Source: Verrucomicrobiota bacterium JB022 (GTDB lineage: Bacteria; Verrucomicrobiota; Verrucomicrobiia; Opitutales; Oceanipulchritudinaceae). Taken from it: DNA of 64,000 nucleotides. Positions 15,100-24,142 of this stretch are shown in pieces. Below the pieces are notes generated by a model. That model did not search any database. It was not told where the DNA came from and saw nothing but the letters and a program-made list of their open reading frames with translations. Where the stretch lies: NCBI GenBank assembly GCA_030673845.1, contig JAUTCQ010000012.1:1-64000 (forward strand). Direction: 5' to 3'. Positions within the stretch are counted from its first letter, which is position 1. Every line of letters starts with the position of its first letter. A program made the translations under genes and the position numbers.

Positions 15100-16725
15100 T
15101 TATTTTAATGAGACCTGCGGCGCATTCAGCATCGCGCCGAGATCCTCCAACCTTGCCCGCAGGCGCATATAATCAAGATCCTGCAGCGCCGCCGATTCTT
15201 CCAACGCCAGCAAGATGGCCGCTGCGGCCGCTTGGCCGAGCATGATGAAGACAGGCTCCATCCGGATCGAACCATAAGCGGCATGCGTCGCCGAGAGGCA
15301 GACCGGCACGGCCAGATTGGGGCACGAGCCCTTTGGCGGGATGATCGCCCGGTAGCTGATCGCGTAAGGCTGGCAGGACTTCCAGAAACCGCCTTCCATC
15401 CGCAGACGCCCTTCCTGATCGACAAAACGCGACACTTGGTGCGAATCCATGGCGTAGGAGCCCAACGCCACGCTATCGGGCGCAAAGGAGGTGCCACGGC
15501 AGTCGTTTTCGCTCACCACGTAATCGCCCACCATGCGGCGTGCCTCCCGCACATAAAGCTGAGGGGGCCAGTTATCGGTCTCCGCAAATTCATCGCGGGC
15601 GAGGCCCCAGCGCCGGACCTCGGCGCGCTGTGCTTCGGGGATGCGCGGGTCATGGCCCAGCGACCAAAGCAGGCCTAGCATGTAGTCCTTATGCTGTTGC
15701 CAGAGGGCGCAACGCTCTTCGTCCGTCGCCTCCGCCCACGCATGGCTGCCGCCGACAAAATCGGTCGAGAACGCGCCGTGGTTGTTCGAGTCGGTCTTGC
15801 GGTTGGGCATAGGCGTGCGCTTGAAAAACGGGAAGGTCGCGCAATCGCCTTTGGCCAGCAGGTGCCGGATGACCACTTCGTGCCCCGCAGGGTCGAAATC
15901 AGCCGGTGGCTCGATGGCCACAAAGTTGTCGCGCACATCCGTTAAGCACAGGCGGAAATTATAAGCCTGGACGCGAGAATCCCCCTGCCCCGCCGACAGG
16001 TCGGGCGCTTCCTCAATCCCCGGCAGCAGACCGGAAGAGGGGTTGCCGATGACCCTGAAGGGGTCGACGTGAGCGGTGTCTTCCACCGGCTGGGGGCGAA
16101 ACCCATTGAGGCTTTCGCCGAACTGCTGATTGCCCTCACGACCCACGATATAAGGCACGTCGGCCATTGCCATGAGGTCGCCCTCGTAGCTGGCGTCGAC
16201 AAAGAAGCGCCCGCTGACCACCGTCCCACCCTTGAGCGGGATTGCCCGAATCGCCGAACCTTCGAATTGCAACGAGGCGGTGCGGTCCAGCCCCACGCCT
16301 GTGATGACTTCCACGCCTGCCTCTTCCAGCATCTGCGTCACCATCGCAAGGGCCACGGAAGGCTCAAAAAAGAAATGCATTCGGTCGTCATCCTTCACGC
16401 TCAGGGGATGCTTGGGCAGATATTCTTCACGGCTTTCAAACCACCACGAGCCGGGGGCCTCATAATGCTCGAAGATACGTTCGTAAAACTCGCGCGCCAT
16501 ACCGCCAATCGCACGCGGGCTGCCGATGTCGGTGGCACCCAGGCCGTTGGTTGTCATGCCGCCGATCCGCGGGCCCGGCTCGATCAGCAAGACTTTCAGG
16601 CCATCCCGACCAGCCTGGACGGCCGCCGCAAAACCAGCCCCGCAACTGCCATAGACGACAACATCATATAAGGAGGAAAGTGTTCGATTCACGCATTCAT
16701 TAGGGCGCGTGGCGGGGGAAAACAC
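15100..16725 (-). CDS. FAD-dependent oxidoreductase (FAD_oxidored family, 541 aa)
   Basis: A paralogue of 9394-10923. Residues 20-50 have the FAD-binding loop (YDVVVYGSCGAGFAAAVQAG), then RIGGMTTNGLGATDIGSPRA, FVDASYEGDLMAMADVPY near 185, the KTDSNNHGAFSTDFVGG stretch, ALGSYAMDSH and ATHAAYGSIRMEPVFIMLGQ at the C-terminus. The N-terminal 18 residues before YDVVVYG have no homology and the true start may be further in. There is no signal peptide, so it is probably cytoplasmic. It sits between the ABC operon and the AraC-type regulator, suggesting a step in processing the imported sugar, but the substrate cannot be read from sequence. Confidence 0.8.
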   Translation of the reverse strand: MFSPATRPNECVNRTLSSLYDVVVYGSCGAGFAAAVQAGRDGLKVLLIEPGPRIGGMTTNGLGATDIGSPRAIGGMAREFYERIFEHYEAPGSWWFESREEYLPKHPLSVKDDDRMHFFFEPSVALAMVTQMLEEAGVEVITGVGLDRTASLQFEGSAIRAIPLKGGTVVSGRFFVDASYEGDLMAMADVPYIVGREGNQQFGESLNGFRPQPVEDTAHVDPFRVIGNPSSGLLPGIEEAPDLSAGQGDSRVQAYNFRLCLTDVRDNFVAIEPPADFDPAGHEVVIRHLLAKGDCATFPFFKRTPMPNRKTDSNNHGAFSTDFVGGSHAWAEATDEERCALWQQHKDYMLGLLWSLGHDPRIPEAQRAEVRRWGLARDEFAETDNWPPQLYVREARRMVGDYVVSENDCRGTSFAPDSVALGSYAMDSHQVSRFVDQEGRLRMEGGFWKSCQPYAISYRAIIPPKGSCPNLAVPVCLSATHAAYGSIRMEPVFIMLGQAAAAAILLALEESAALQDLDYMRLRARLEDLGAMLNAPQVSLK

Positions 16726-16774
16726 GAACCGTCAGGGTTCGGAATAAGCGGAGAAGAATTAGGGAAAAGGAGCA

Positions 16775-17659
16775 TCAATCCGCATCATCTTCCACCTCGT
16801 CGGTATAACGCTTGCGATAGTCGCGAGGAGATGCATCGCAAAACGTTCTGGTCCAGGAAGAAAAGTCGGAAAGCCGCAGAAACCCGAGCTCCAGTGCGAT
16901 TTGCTTGATCGGCACGTTGGTTATGGCCAGCATCCGCCGGGCAAAATCGCGCCGCCTCTCTTCGAAATAGCGTTTCGGGGTAACGCCCATCTCCTTACGA
17001 AAGATGCGCACAAATTGCCCGGAGCTCAACCCTTGGGCCGCACCGAGGTCGACTTCACTGAAACGGGTGTCGAGCGGCAACTCGTCCAACACATGCAGCG
17101 CCTCCGCGACTCGTTCGTCGCTGATGCCCATCCGCGTAGGCTTGATCCCCATCTGCACCAGCACGCGGTAGTATTCCGACATCCACTGGAGCAGCGCAGC
17201 TTTTACTTGCAGAAACTTGTCGAAGGTAAGCTGAGACTTACGGAAGAGAAAGGGATCCTCGCGCGGCAGATCGGCACAAGAGCCGAGGAGATTGCGGGCG
17301 GCCACCTCCAGCTCCGGGTGGAGCTGGGCAGGGAAAGAAACGCTCAGCCCATGGTCGAAGAGAGGGCGCTTGTCTGGCCAGCGAGCCTGGAAGCGAATCG
17401 AAAGGATGCGGGAGCCTTCTTCAAACGACTGAAAACGGCGACCGGGCCAAGGGAACAACCAGTCCCCTGCCCCGGCTTTAACCGTCACATTCTCGGCTTT
17501 CAATTCACAGCCGCCCTCCAGAATCAGCCATGCCGCGAGGTCGCCCGGTGGGAAGGTGCCTTGACGGACGGATTTCAATACATCGCCCTCGTAGATCCAG
17601 ACGAGATTCGTCCGGATGTGCATGCAGTCTTCAAAGGTTACAACCATCGATCCACCCAT
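16775..17659 (-). CDS. AraC-family transcriptional regulator
   Basis: A 294-residue protein with a cupin-like N-terminal sensor (residues ~10-130: GTFPPGDLAAWLILEGG, GAGDWLFPWPGRR) and a C-terminal pair of helix-turn-helices (~190-285: QGLSSGQFVRIFRKEMGVTP, then ARRMLAITNVPIKQIALELG and FLRLSDFSSWTRTF, ending SPRDYRKRY). This is the AraC/XylS architecture, generally a sugar-sensing activator. It lies between the oxidoreductase and the glycosidase-like gene on the same strand and is the best candidate regulator of this locus. Start is either 17659 or the in-frame ATG at 17647; both have short purine tracts upstream. Confidence 0.85.
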   Translation of the reverse strand: MGGSMVVTFEDCMHIRTNLVWIYEGDVLKSVRQGTFPPGDLAAWLILEGGCELKAENVTVKAGAGDWLFPWPGRRFQSFEEGSRILSIRFQARWPDKRPLFDHGLSVSFPAQLHPELEVAARNLLGSCADLPREDPFLFRKSQLTFDKFLQVKAALLQWMSEYYRVLVQMGIKPTRMGISDERVAEALHVLDELPLDTRFSEVDLGAAQGLSSGQFVRIFRKEMGVTPKRYFEERRRDFARRMLAITNVPIKQIALELGFLRLSDFSSWTRTFCDASPRDYRKRYTDEVEDDAD

Positions 17660-17723
17660 ACCTTTCTATTAACGACGACAACCGAGCGGCACCACCCAAA
17701 AATGGAGGGGCCGACCGCGGAAC

Positions 17724-19595
17724 CTATTGCCAGGCAATCTCGTAAACCTTTTTAGCTTCACCGGGATACGAAACCTCGACCCGCGTTCGCTTCCCATGGT
17801 CGGGGTCGGAGGTCACGCGCACCTCCAGGCGCGGATCGGCCAGAATCCACTCCAGCCGAGGCGTGCCTTTACCCGGCCGTTTCACGCGATACTGAGTCAA
17901 CGCAGGGTCGAAGCCCTCGATCGGCTGGCCGTCGACGAGCAGGGCATCCAGTTCGGCAAAGCGGAAGTAACGGCGCTGGGGATCGTCTGCCACATCTTTG
18001 GCCTCCGCCACGACTTTATTGAGCCGCACCCGGTCCGCGCTTTGAGGCGCGAGATCTACCCGCAGGAAGCGGCTGCCAGCCGGAATCGCATCGGGCGAAA
18101 CGGTGCGATACCCATAGCTCCAGCCCGCGCCAGCCAACTCCGGGCCGCCCTGAAACGTCGAGGCCGCCTCCGCCCACTGCTCACCATCGGCAGAGGTGTA
18201 GAAGGTAACGCCCTCCCCTTCGCGGTTCTGGCTGGAGTGCAGCAGACGGACCCCAGCCATGGCCAGCTCGTCGACCTGGTAGATGACGCTCCCGGGTTGA
18301 GCCGACTGATTGGCGACAAAGGGTGCGTTGGCCGGGCGTTGCAGCCGGGCAGAGCGCGCCCAGACGCGGCTCCAGTCCCACAAACCGTCTGCAATGTAGC
18401 CGCCTTCGGTCAGGTTGCGGAAGTAATACCAGGTCGGCACTTTTGTTCCATCGGGGCGGATCATCCAGACGCCGCGCAACTGATCCATGGAGGCCACCAG
18501 CTCGCCGTTCGCATCGCGGCTCAGCTCCCCTGCGGTCGCCCGCAAGCCATTGCAATAGACCTCCCAGTAGAGGGCATATTGAACGCCCCAACGCAGGGCA
18601 TATTCGAGCTGCTTGCGGTTGGCTACCAACTGCCCCATACTCGATGCGCAGTTGAAGACATCCTGCTCTGCGCCCGCCGCCCACTCAGGGTAGTTGTGCC
18701 GAGGGTTGGTGTAAGTCTGCTCATAGGCACCGAATTCGCCCAGCATCACGTTCTTCTCGCCATAGAGGTCGCTGGCTGGGGCTTTGCCGGCAATGTAGTC
18801 GAGCTGGGCCAGCAGCAGCACCTCATCTCCCGGCAGGCGCGTGCCCCAGGTCGAGAGCGAATACAAATCGGCATGGGTATAGGGCACCACCGTATCCACC
18901 ACGAGCGGATGCTCAAAAGGTTCGCGCCCTTTGGGGGTGCGCGTCATCTCGACCGCGCCGACGACCCGCACACCTTCCATCCCTACTGTCTTGCGTGCCC
19001 GGTCGATACCGGCCTGGCGGGCGTTGAGCCAATCGACCATTCCCTGGCGGGCGACTTCGAACGCGGCAGGGTCGTCGATCTCCCAGGCCCGCAAGGCGTT
19101 GTCGCCCTCCCAGTTTTGCAGGATAAAGGTCTTGCCGGTGTTGGCGTAGCGCGTGAGCAGGTAGGCGGCGAGCGCGTAATTCTCGGCTTCGACCCGTTGG
19201 GCGGCCTCGGGGGTCAAGCCCGTCTTCCACCTCGGGTCCTTGAACTCCGAGACGACGAACGAGTAGGTCGTGAAGGGCTTGTCGAGCAACTCCGCGTAGT
19301 GGGGCGTCTGCAGCAGCTCGACCAGCGAGCCCACCTTCTCCGGCCAATCGGAGTTGTATGGGTAAGACCTGCGGAAACCGGGGGTGAGCCAGCCTTTGAA
19401 GACGTGCATGCCCACATTCAGGATCTGATCCGCGCCTTCGTTGAGAAAGTCGTCGTCCGAAAAATAGTAGCGGCCGCTGACGTGGGTGGAGCCGAGCACA
19501 TCGGCGACTGGGCGCGAGTACACGAGCTCAACGGCAGGCTGGGCGGCGCAAGCTACCGCCCAAAGGGTGCACCAGGAAAGGAGGAATTTCATCAA
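17724..19595 (-). CDS. Secreted glycoside-hydrolase-like protein, paralogue B
   Basis: A 623-residue protein with a signal peptide (MKFLLSWCTLWAVACAAQPA) at residues 2-20. It shares the N-terminal ~400-residue module with 2696-5032 and 24143-26251: STHVSGRY, FKGWLTPG, FILQNWEGDN near 165, MVDWLNARQAG, VDTVVPYTHADLYSLSTWG, VMLGEFGAYE near 290 and LRWGVQYALYWEVYCNGL. The invariant Glu in NWEGDN and GEFGAYE are candidate catalytic acids; a (beta/alpha)8 glycosidase is inferred, not shown. The C-terminal part is shorter than in the other two, with one discoidin-like segment (WSYGYRTVSPDAIPAGSRFL) and a short Ig-like end. It lies within the sugar locus, 31 bases downstream of the sialate esterase gene and probably in one transcript with it. 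Confidence 0.6.
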   Translation of the reverse strand: MMKFLLSWCTLWAVACAAQPAVELVYSRPVADVLGSTHVSGRYYFSDDDFLNEGADQILNVGMHVFKGWLTPGFRRSYPYNSDWPEKVGSLVELLQTPHYAELLDKPFTTYSFVVSEFKDPRWKTGLTPEAAQRVEAENYALAAYLLTRYANTGKTFILQNWEGDNALRAWEIDDPAAFEVARQGMVDWLNARQAGIDRARKTVGMEGVRVVGAVEMTRTPKGREPFEHPLVVDTVVPYTHADLYSLSTWGTRLPGDEVLLLAQLDYIAGKAPASDLYGEKNVMLGEFGAYEQTYTNPRHNYPEWAAGAEQDVFNCASSMGQLVANRKQLEYALRWGVQYALYWEVYCNGLRATAGELSRDANGELVASMDQLRGVWMIRPDGTKVPTWYYFRNLTEGGYIADGLWDWSRVWARSARLQRPANAPFVANQSAQPGSVIYQVDELAMAGVRLLHSSQNREGEGVTFYTSADGEQWAEAASTFQGGPELAGAGWSYGYRTVSPDAIPAGSRFLRVDLAPQSADRVRLNKVVAEAKDVADDPQRRYFRFAELDALLVDGQPIEGFDPALTQYRVKRPGKGTPRLEWILADPRLEVRVTSDPDHGKRTRVEVSYPGEAKKVYEIAWQ

Positions 19596-19626
19596 AAAGC
19601 GGGGTATGAAGTGAAAAAAAGAGGCC

Positions 19627-21246
19627 TCAAGGAACAGGCGTCAGGGTCAGGTTGAACGGGGCGGCAGGGAGGCCTTCGCGATTGTAGAGGATCAGACGCG
19701 GGTCGTTGTGGAACGCATAGCGAAGCTGCATGGGCACCGACACATTGGCGCTGGAAATTTCGAGCCGATGGCGGTCGAGCACGGTGGCTTCGGCAGCATG
19801 AAAAACACCGTCGGCCCCCGCGAGCTGGAAGTCGGGCCCATCGCCATTCGCCCGGGTCGAGTCGAGCACCATGCCGCAGGGGCAATGGTCAAACGAGATC
19901 ACCACCTTACCGCCGGCATCGACGCTCGCAGCCAGAGGAGCGGGGCCCTCGTCGAGCACCCAACGGTCTCCATAGGCCAGGCGGCGAGCCAGCAGGCCCA
20001 AGCGCTTTACGACCGTGTGCTTGTCGCGCGGGTGGATATTGAGCGCGTCGCCCACATCCGCCGTCACCACAAAGCCCGCCGCCGGCAACGACTCGACCGT
20101 CTGCTGCTGGACGAGGCGCATCTCGGCCCAGACGTCGGTAAAGAGCGCCGGATCGCTTCCCCGCTCCACCGGGTCGTGATTCTGCAACTGGACGACCAGC
20201 AGCGGCAGGTCTGGATCGTTACGGCGGCCGCGCCAGACTTCGGCCAGCGCGGTCAGATAATCGTCGTAGGTGCCATGGTTGCGCGTATCGGACTCTCCTT
20301 GATACCACACGATCCCTGCGACCGGGAAGCGCTCCAGCGGGCCGATCATCCCATGATAGAGGCCGCCGGGCTGGTAGCGCCAGTTGGGGTAAGGCTCGCT
20401 ATAGGCCGCCGCGTAAGTGGGTGCCCAATGGTTCTGCAAGGAATCCTCGATGTAGGCGGGGAGCTGTTGCTCGTAATAGGCGTCGAGCTCGTCCGCGTAT
20501 TGGGCGCGACGCGTAGCGTGGGTCGAGAGGTTGGCTGCCGCGAGATTGCGCGCCTGAAGCTCGTCGGTCGGCAGCCAGGCCATGATCGAGGTCCCGCCCA
20601 GCGAAGCCACGATCACGCCCACCGGCACATCTTGCTGCGCGCGGATCTCGCGCGCAAAAAGGTAGGGGACGGCAGAAAAATAGGGCGCATACTGCGTCGT
20701 ATCCGGCCGCCACGAGCCATGCACCGCATCCGTCGGCTGCCAGTCGGCAATCGGCACGACGGTATAGACGCTGAGCAATGGATCGCCCGCCGCGGCCACT
20801 TCCCCTTCCCAATCAAGCACCCCTTCGCTCCATGGCAGGTAGGGGCGCATGAGAAAGTTCATGTTGGACTGGCCGGAGCAGAGCCATACGTCGCCAATGT
20901 GAATGGGCGCAATACGCAGCTCATCCGTGCCGGAAGTCACGACCAGGGCGCAGGCCGAGCCCGTATCGGAGGCGCTTTGAGCGGGCAATTCGAGCTCCCA
21001 GCCCCCGGTGCTGCCTGCCGTGGCCGTCGCGCTGGCCAACGTGGCACCACCGGGGGTATCGCGCACCAGCGCAACGCTGATACCGGCCCCGGCTCCAGCC
21101 TCTCCCCAGATGCGAATCGGGGCCTCGCGTTGCAACACGGCGTGGGGAGCAAAAAGATCGGCCACGGTCAGGGCGTGGGCCATGAGCGGACAGAACAGAA
21201 GCGCAAATCCGAGGGGTAGTCGGAGGGTAAAAAGGGGTAGTTTCAT
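19627..21246 (-). CDS. Sialate O-acetylesterase-like SGNH esterase
   Basis: A 539-residue secreted protein (signal peptide residues 1-25, ending AHA). An Ig-like N-terminal domain begins FAPHAVLQREAPIRIWGEAG. The SGNH esterase domain shows block I DVWLCSGQSNMNFLM with the nucleophile Ser near residue 128, GVIVASLGGTSIMAW (Gly block), GIVWYQGESDTRN (Asn/Gln block) and, near residue 410, DVGDALNIHPRDK with the catalytic His. It removes acetyl groups from sialic acid or other acetylated sugars in secreted glycans. An acetylated substrate would fit the GH-like and GH130-like neighbours. About 160 bases separate it from the GH130-like gene upstream. Confidence 0.85.
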   Translation of the reverse strand: MKLPLFTLRLPLGFALLFCPLMAHALTVADLFAPHAVLQREAPIRIWGEAGAGAGISVALVRDTPGGATLASATATAGSTGGWELELPAQSASDTGSACALVVTSGTDELRIAPIHIGDVWLCSGQSNMNFLMRPYLPWSEGVLDWEGEVAAAGDPLLSVYTVVPIADWQPTDAVHGSWRPDTTQYAPYFSAVPYLFAREIRAQQDVPVGVIVASLGGTSIMAWLPTDELQARNLAAANLSTHATRRAQYADELDAYYEQQLPAYIEDSLQNHWAPTYAAAYSEPYPNWRYQPGGLYHGMIGPLERFPVAGIVWYQGESDTRNHGTYDDYLTALAEVWRGRRNDPDLPLLVVQLQNHDPVERGSDPALFTDVWAEMRLVQQQTVESLPAAGFVVTADVGDALNIHPRDKHTVVKRLGLLARRLAYGDRWVLDEGPAPLAASVDAGGKVVISFDHCPCGMVLDSTRANGDGPDFQLAGADGVFHAAEATVLDRHRLEISSANVSVPMQLRYAFHNDPRLILYNREGLPAAPFNLTLTPVP

Positions 21247-21408
21247 GGGGTAAAGGGTGTCGCCGCTGCCGTGGGGCCGCGATCCAATCTACTTGGGAGA
21301 AGTGGGAGAAAAACTTGCCGCATCTGGATACGGCAGAAGGCGCGGGCAGGCGGGCACTACGACACGCCCACCCACCCGGCGCCCGGTCTGGATCTGTCAG
21401 GAAGTCTC

Positions 21409-22455
21409 TTACGCCACGGGGTTGGCCAGCAGGTGGGCGAGGAATTCATCCAACGGGGCCGTGGCCACCGCGCAACTGACGTCGGCCGCGCCGTAGTAAA
21501 GGAAGTAGGTGCCGTCGATCACCACGTGGCCGCAGGGGAAGCAGACGCCGTCGTAGATGCCCTTCTTCTCGTAGTCCGCCTCGGGCTCGTAGATCGGCTC
21601 GGGCGTGCGGTGCGTCACGCGCGAAGGGTCGTCCAGGTCCAGCAACACGGCGCCCAGGCGATACTGCTTGTCTTCGCCCACCCCGTGGTAGATCTGCAGC
21701 CAGCCAGCCTCGGTCTTGAGCGGCGGGTTGTTGGCGCCGACCTTGCGCTCCCAAGCCTTCTCGCCCTTCATCAGCAGGCGCAGCTCCTTCCACTCCAGCA
21801 GATCGTCGCAGCAGGCGATCCAGATGGCAGGGTATGGATTGTCGAAGCCCTTGCCATGCCACTGCATCGGGCGGTGGAGCGTCACCCATTTGCCCCCTAC
21901 CTGCTCGGGGAAGATCACGACATCGCGGTCGTCGACCGAAGGATCGGTCAGGCGCCCGGCGCGGATCCAGGTCTTGAAGTCCTGCGTGAGGTAGAGCTGG
22001 GTGGATGTGAAATTGCGGCGCAGGGCGGCAGGAAATTCGTCCGGAAACTCCGAACCGGCTTTGGCCTGATTATCCTGAAAGGTCCAGTAGCGGCCCGGGG
22101 GCAGCGCGCGCGTGGCTGCGGTCACATAAAACCAGTCACCGATCTTGATCACTCGTGGGTCTTCCACACAACCGCCATCGGGCGTGAGCGCCAAGGGAGA
22201 GAGCACAGGCTGGTCGCTAACTCGTTCGAAGTGGTAGCCGTCTCGACTGCGGGCCAGGCCGAAGAATACGCGGTGCGCTTCTTCGTGCCCGGCAGCGCGG
22301 TAGAGCAGGTAGACGTCGCCCGTGGCTTCGTCGCGAAAGGCGCCTGGATTGGTCGTCACCTCGCCTTCCCATTCCGACCCGGATAGAGGGGCCAGAATGG
22401 GATTGCCGGCAAAACGGTTGAGGCGAAAAGTAGTTGGGGTTGGTGCTTGCATCAT
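21409..22455 (-). CDS. GH130-like glycoside phosphorylase/hydrolase
   Basis: A 348-residue cytoplasmic protein, the usual length for the family, without signal peptide. Five-bladed beta-propeller signatures of GH130 are present: NPILAP near residue 18, ATGDVYLLYRAAG, GGCVEDPRVIKI near 93 (the ED-P-R segment contains the proposed general acid Asp), GANNPPLKT, GWLQIYHGVG, and FPCGHVVIDGTYFLYYGAAD near 320. GH130 enzymes phosphorolyse or hydrolyse beta-mannosidic linkages, so a mannose-containing substrate for the locus is plausible. It is divergent from the ABC ATPase gene, sharing the 22456-22742 control region. Phosphorylase or hydrolase cannot be told by eye. Confidence 0.78.
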   Translation of the reverse strand: MMQAPTPTTFRLNRFAGNPILAPLSGSEWEGEVTTNPGAFRDEATGDVYLLYRAAGHEEAHRVFFGLARSRDGYHFERVSDQPVLSPLALTPDGGCVEDPRVIKIGDWFYVTAATRALPPGRYWTFQDNQAKAGSEFPDEFPAALRRNFTSTQLYLTQDFKTWIRAGRLTDPSVDDRDVVIFPEQVGGKWVTLHRPMQWHGKGFDNPYPAIWIACCDDLLEWKELRLLMKGEKAWERKVGANNPPLKTEAGWLQIYHGVGEDKQYRLGAVLLDLDDPSRVTHRTPEPIYEPEADYEKKGIYDGVCFPCGHVVIDGTYFLYYGAADVSCAVATAPLDEFLAHLLANPVA

Positions 22456-22643
22456 CGAGTATTAATTGAACAGATCCACCCGGCGGTGGAAATCGTGAAG
22501 CGGAAGCATATCTGCGGAAAAACTTAGTGATTTTGAGCAAGCATCCGGCTACTATCAAAACCAGCACACCCTTCTTTATTAATGCACGCACGCGCTTATC
22601 GGGCGATGGTCCAACTCGCCACGTGGGAGCCCTCTACGGTGCA

Positions 22644-22676
22644 TTTCGGAACATGCTTTTGCCTAAAATTCCGAAA
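22644..22676 (+). promoter_or_regulatory. Inverted repeat upstream of the ABC ATPase gene
   Basis: TTTCGGAA (22644-22651) and TTCCGAAA (22669-22676) form a perfect 8-base inverted repeat with a 17-base spacer, in the divergent region between the GH130-like and ATPase genes, about 70 bases before the ATPase start. It may be an operator for a sugar regulator or AraC-type half-sites; no clear core promoter was identified next to it. Confidence 0.4.
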
Positions 22677-22742
22677 CCTTCGCCGTTAATCGCTACTTAC
22701 ATCCGCTCGACAATCTGCCCCTCAAACCGGAAGACTTTCAAG

Positions 22743-23873
22743 ATGGCCAAGGTCCTACTCCAAAACCTCACGAAGATTTACCCCGGAACCCGCAAGACCT
22801 CTGCATTCAATGCAGTCAAAGGCATCGATCTCGAAATTCGCGACCGCGAATTCATGGTGCTTGTCGGCCCTTCCGGTTGCGGCAAATCCACCACTTTGCG
22901 CATGATCGCCGGCCTGGAGGAGATTACCTCTGGCCGCATCGTGATCGACGAACGCCCTGTGAACGATGTAGCGCCCAAGGACCGCGACATCGCCATGGTG
23001 TTCCAGAATTACGCGCTTTACCCGCACATGACTGTCTACGAAAACATGGCGTTTGGCCTCAAGCTGCGTAAACAAAGCCGGCAGGAGATCGACCGCCAGG
23101 TGCGCGAGGCCGCCGCCATGCTCGACCTCGAACCCTTGCTCGAGCGCAAGCCCAAGGCCCTTTCCGGCGGCCAGCGGCAGCGCGTCGCGGTTGGCCGGGC
23201 CATTGTCCGCAAACCGAAGGTGTTTCTCTTCGACGAACCCCTGTCCAACCTCGACGCCAAAATGCGCGCCTCCACCCGCACCGAGCTTTCGCGCCTGCAC
23301 GACCGCCTCGGCGTCACCATGATCTACGTCACGCACGACCAGATCGAAGCCATGACGATGGGCGACCGCATCTGTGTGATGAATGCAGGCGAGATCATGC
23401 AGGTAGCCGACCCTTTGACCCTCTACAACCAGCCCGCAAACCTCTTCGTGGCCGGGTTTATCGGCAGCCCACCCATGAACCTGATCGCAGGCACGCTGCA
23501 GCGCGATGCCCAAGGATCGCTCTTTGTGGAAGACGGGGCCGAGGGTGCTGGAATCCAGGTGCGCCTCGATGACCGGGTCGCGGGCACGGCCAAGGTTACC
23601 CAAGGCCAGAAAGTCGTGCTCGGGATCCGACCGGAGGATGTGCTGGAAAGCGAAAAGGCCCCCGCCGACGCATCGAACCCCTGCATGTTCAAGGTCGATG
23701 TTTCCGAACCCATGGGCTCCGAAACTTACCTCTACCTGAACACGGCCTCGACCCAGATCATCGCCCGCATCCCGCCGACGGATCGCTTCGAGCCCGGGCA
23801 GATCGCCTCGATGTGTTTCGACCTCTCCAAGGCACACCTTTTCGACGCAGAGACCGAAGAACGCATGTCGTAA
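22743..23873 (+). CDS. Sugar ABC transporter ATP-binding protein (MsmK/UgpC-like)
   Basis: The start at 22743 gives [15 protein letters not shown], the standard N-terminus of CUT1 ATPases, and a 376-residue protein; the frame is open 72 codons upstream but that part has no homology. Walker A is GPSGCGKST (residues 42-50), Q-loop [17 protein letters not shown] near 90, signature [14 protein letters not shown] near 140, Walker [14 protein letters not shown] and H-loop [17 protein letters not shown]-terminal TOBE/MOP regulatory domain (residues ~240-370) follows. It should couple ATP hydrolysis to the MalF/MalG-type permeases at 10958-13283, which have no ATPase of their own, and may serve several importers. 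It stands alone on the plus strand. Confidence 0.9.
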   Translation: MAKVLLQNLTKIYPGTRKTSAFNAVKGIDLEIRDREFMVLVGPSGCGKSTTLRMIAGLEEITSGRIVIDERPVNDVAPKDRDIAMVFQNYALYPHMTVYENMAFGLKLRKQSRQEIDRQVREAAAMLDLEPLLERKPKALSGGQRQRVAVGRAIVRKPKVFLFDEPLSNLDAKMRASTRTELSRLHDRLGVTMIYVTHDQIEAMTMGDRICVMNAGEIMQVADPLTLYNQPANLFVAGFIGSPPMNLIAGTLQRDAQGSLFVEDGAEGAGIQVRLDDRVAGTAKVTQGQKVVLGIRPEDVLESEKAPADASNPCMFKVDVSEPMGSETYLYLNTASTQIIARIPPTDRFEPGQIASMCFDLSKAHLFDAETEERMS

Positions 23874-23948
23874 ACGCCCTCAGCGTTACGCAATCCCTAA
23901 AAATAACCAATCAGAATTCAGACAGATTCCAAAGCCACCAGCGCTCCC

Positions 23949-23989
23949 TATAATATTTTTTCAAAGTTTTCCGCCTGAGCGGGAAACTT
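23949..23989 (+). promoter_or_regulatory. Candidate -10 element followed by an inverted repeat
   Basis: TATAAT at 23949-23954 is followed by AAGTTTTCCGC (23964-23974) and GCGGGAAACTT (23979-23989), an 11-base inverted repeat with one wobble pair around CTGA. It lies ~150 bases before glycosidase-like gene C at 24143. A repressor site over the transcription start is possible; the -35 is poor. A second TATAAT occurs at 24048-24053. The hairpin could instead end the ATPase transcript. Confidence 0.35.
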
Positions 23990-24142
23990 CGCTTCATTGC
24001 CAAACAGCGCCGGGATGGAGAAGCTGCCACGTCGCCCAGCGACTCCTTATAATCAACCCCGTGTTTCGTGCCTGTATGCCCTCGGGATTCCTACGCCCGT
24101 AGCGGCCTGGCCACAAAGCGCTCTACCCCACCCCAGCGACAC

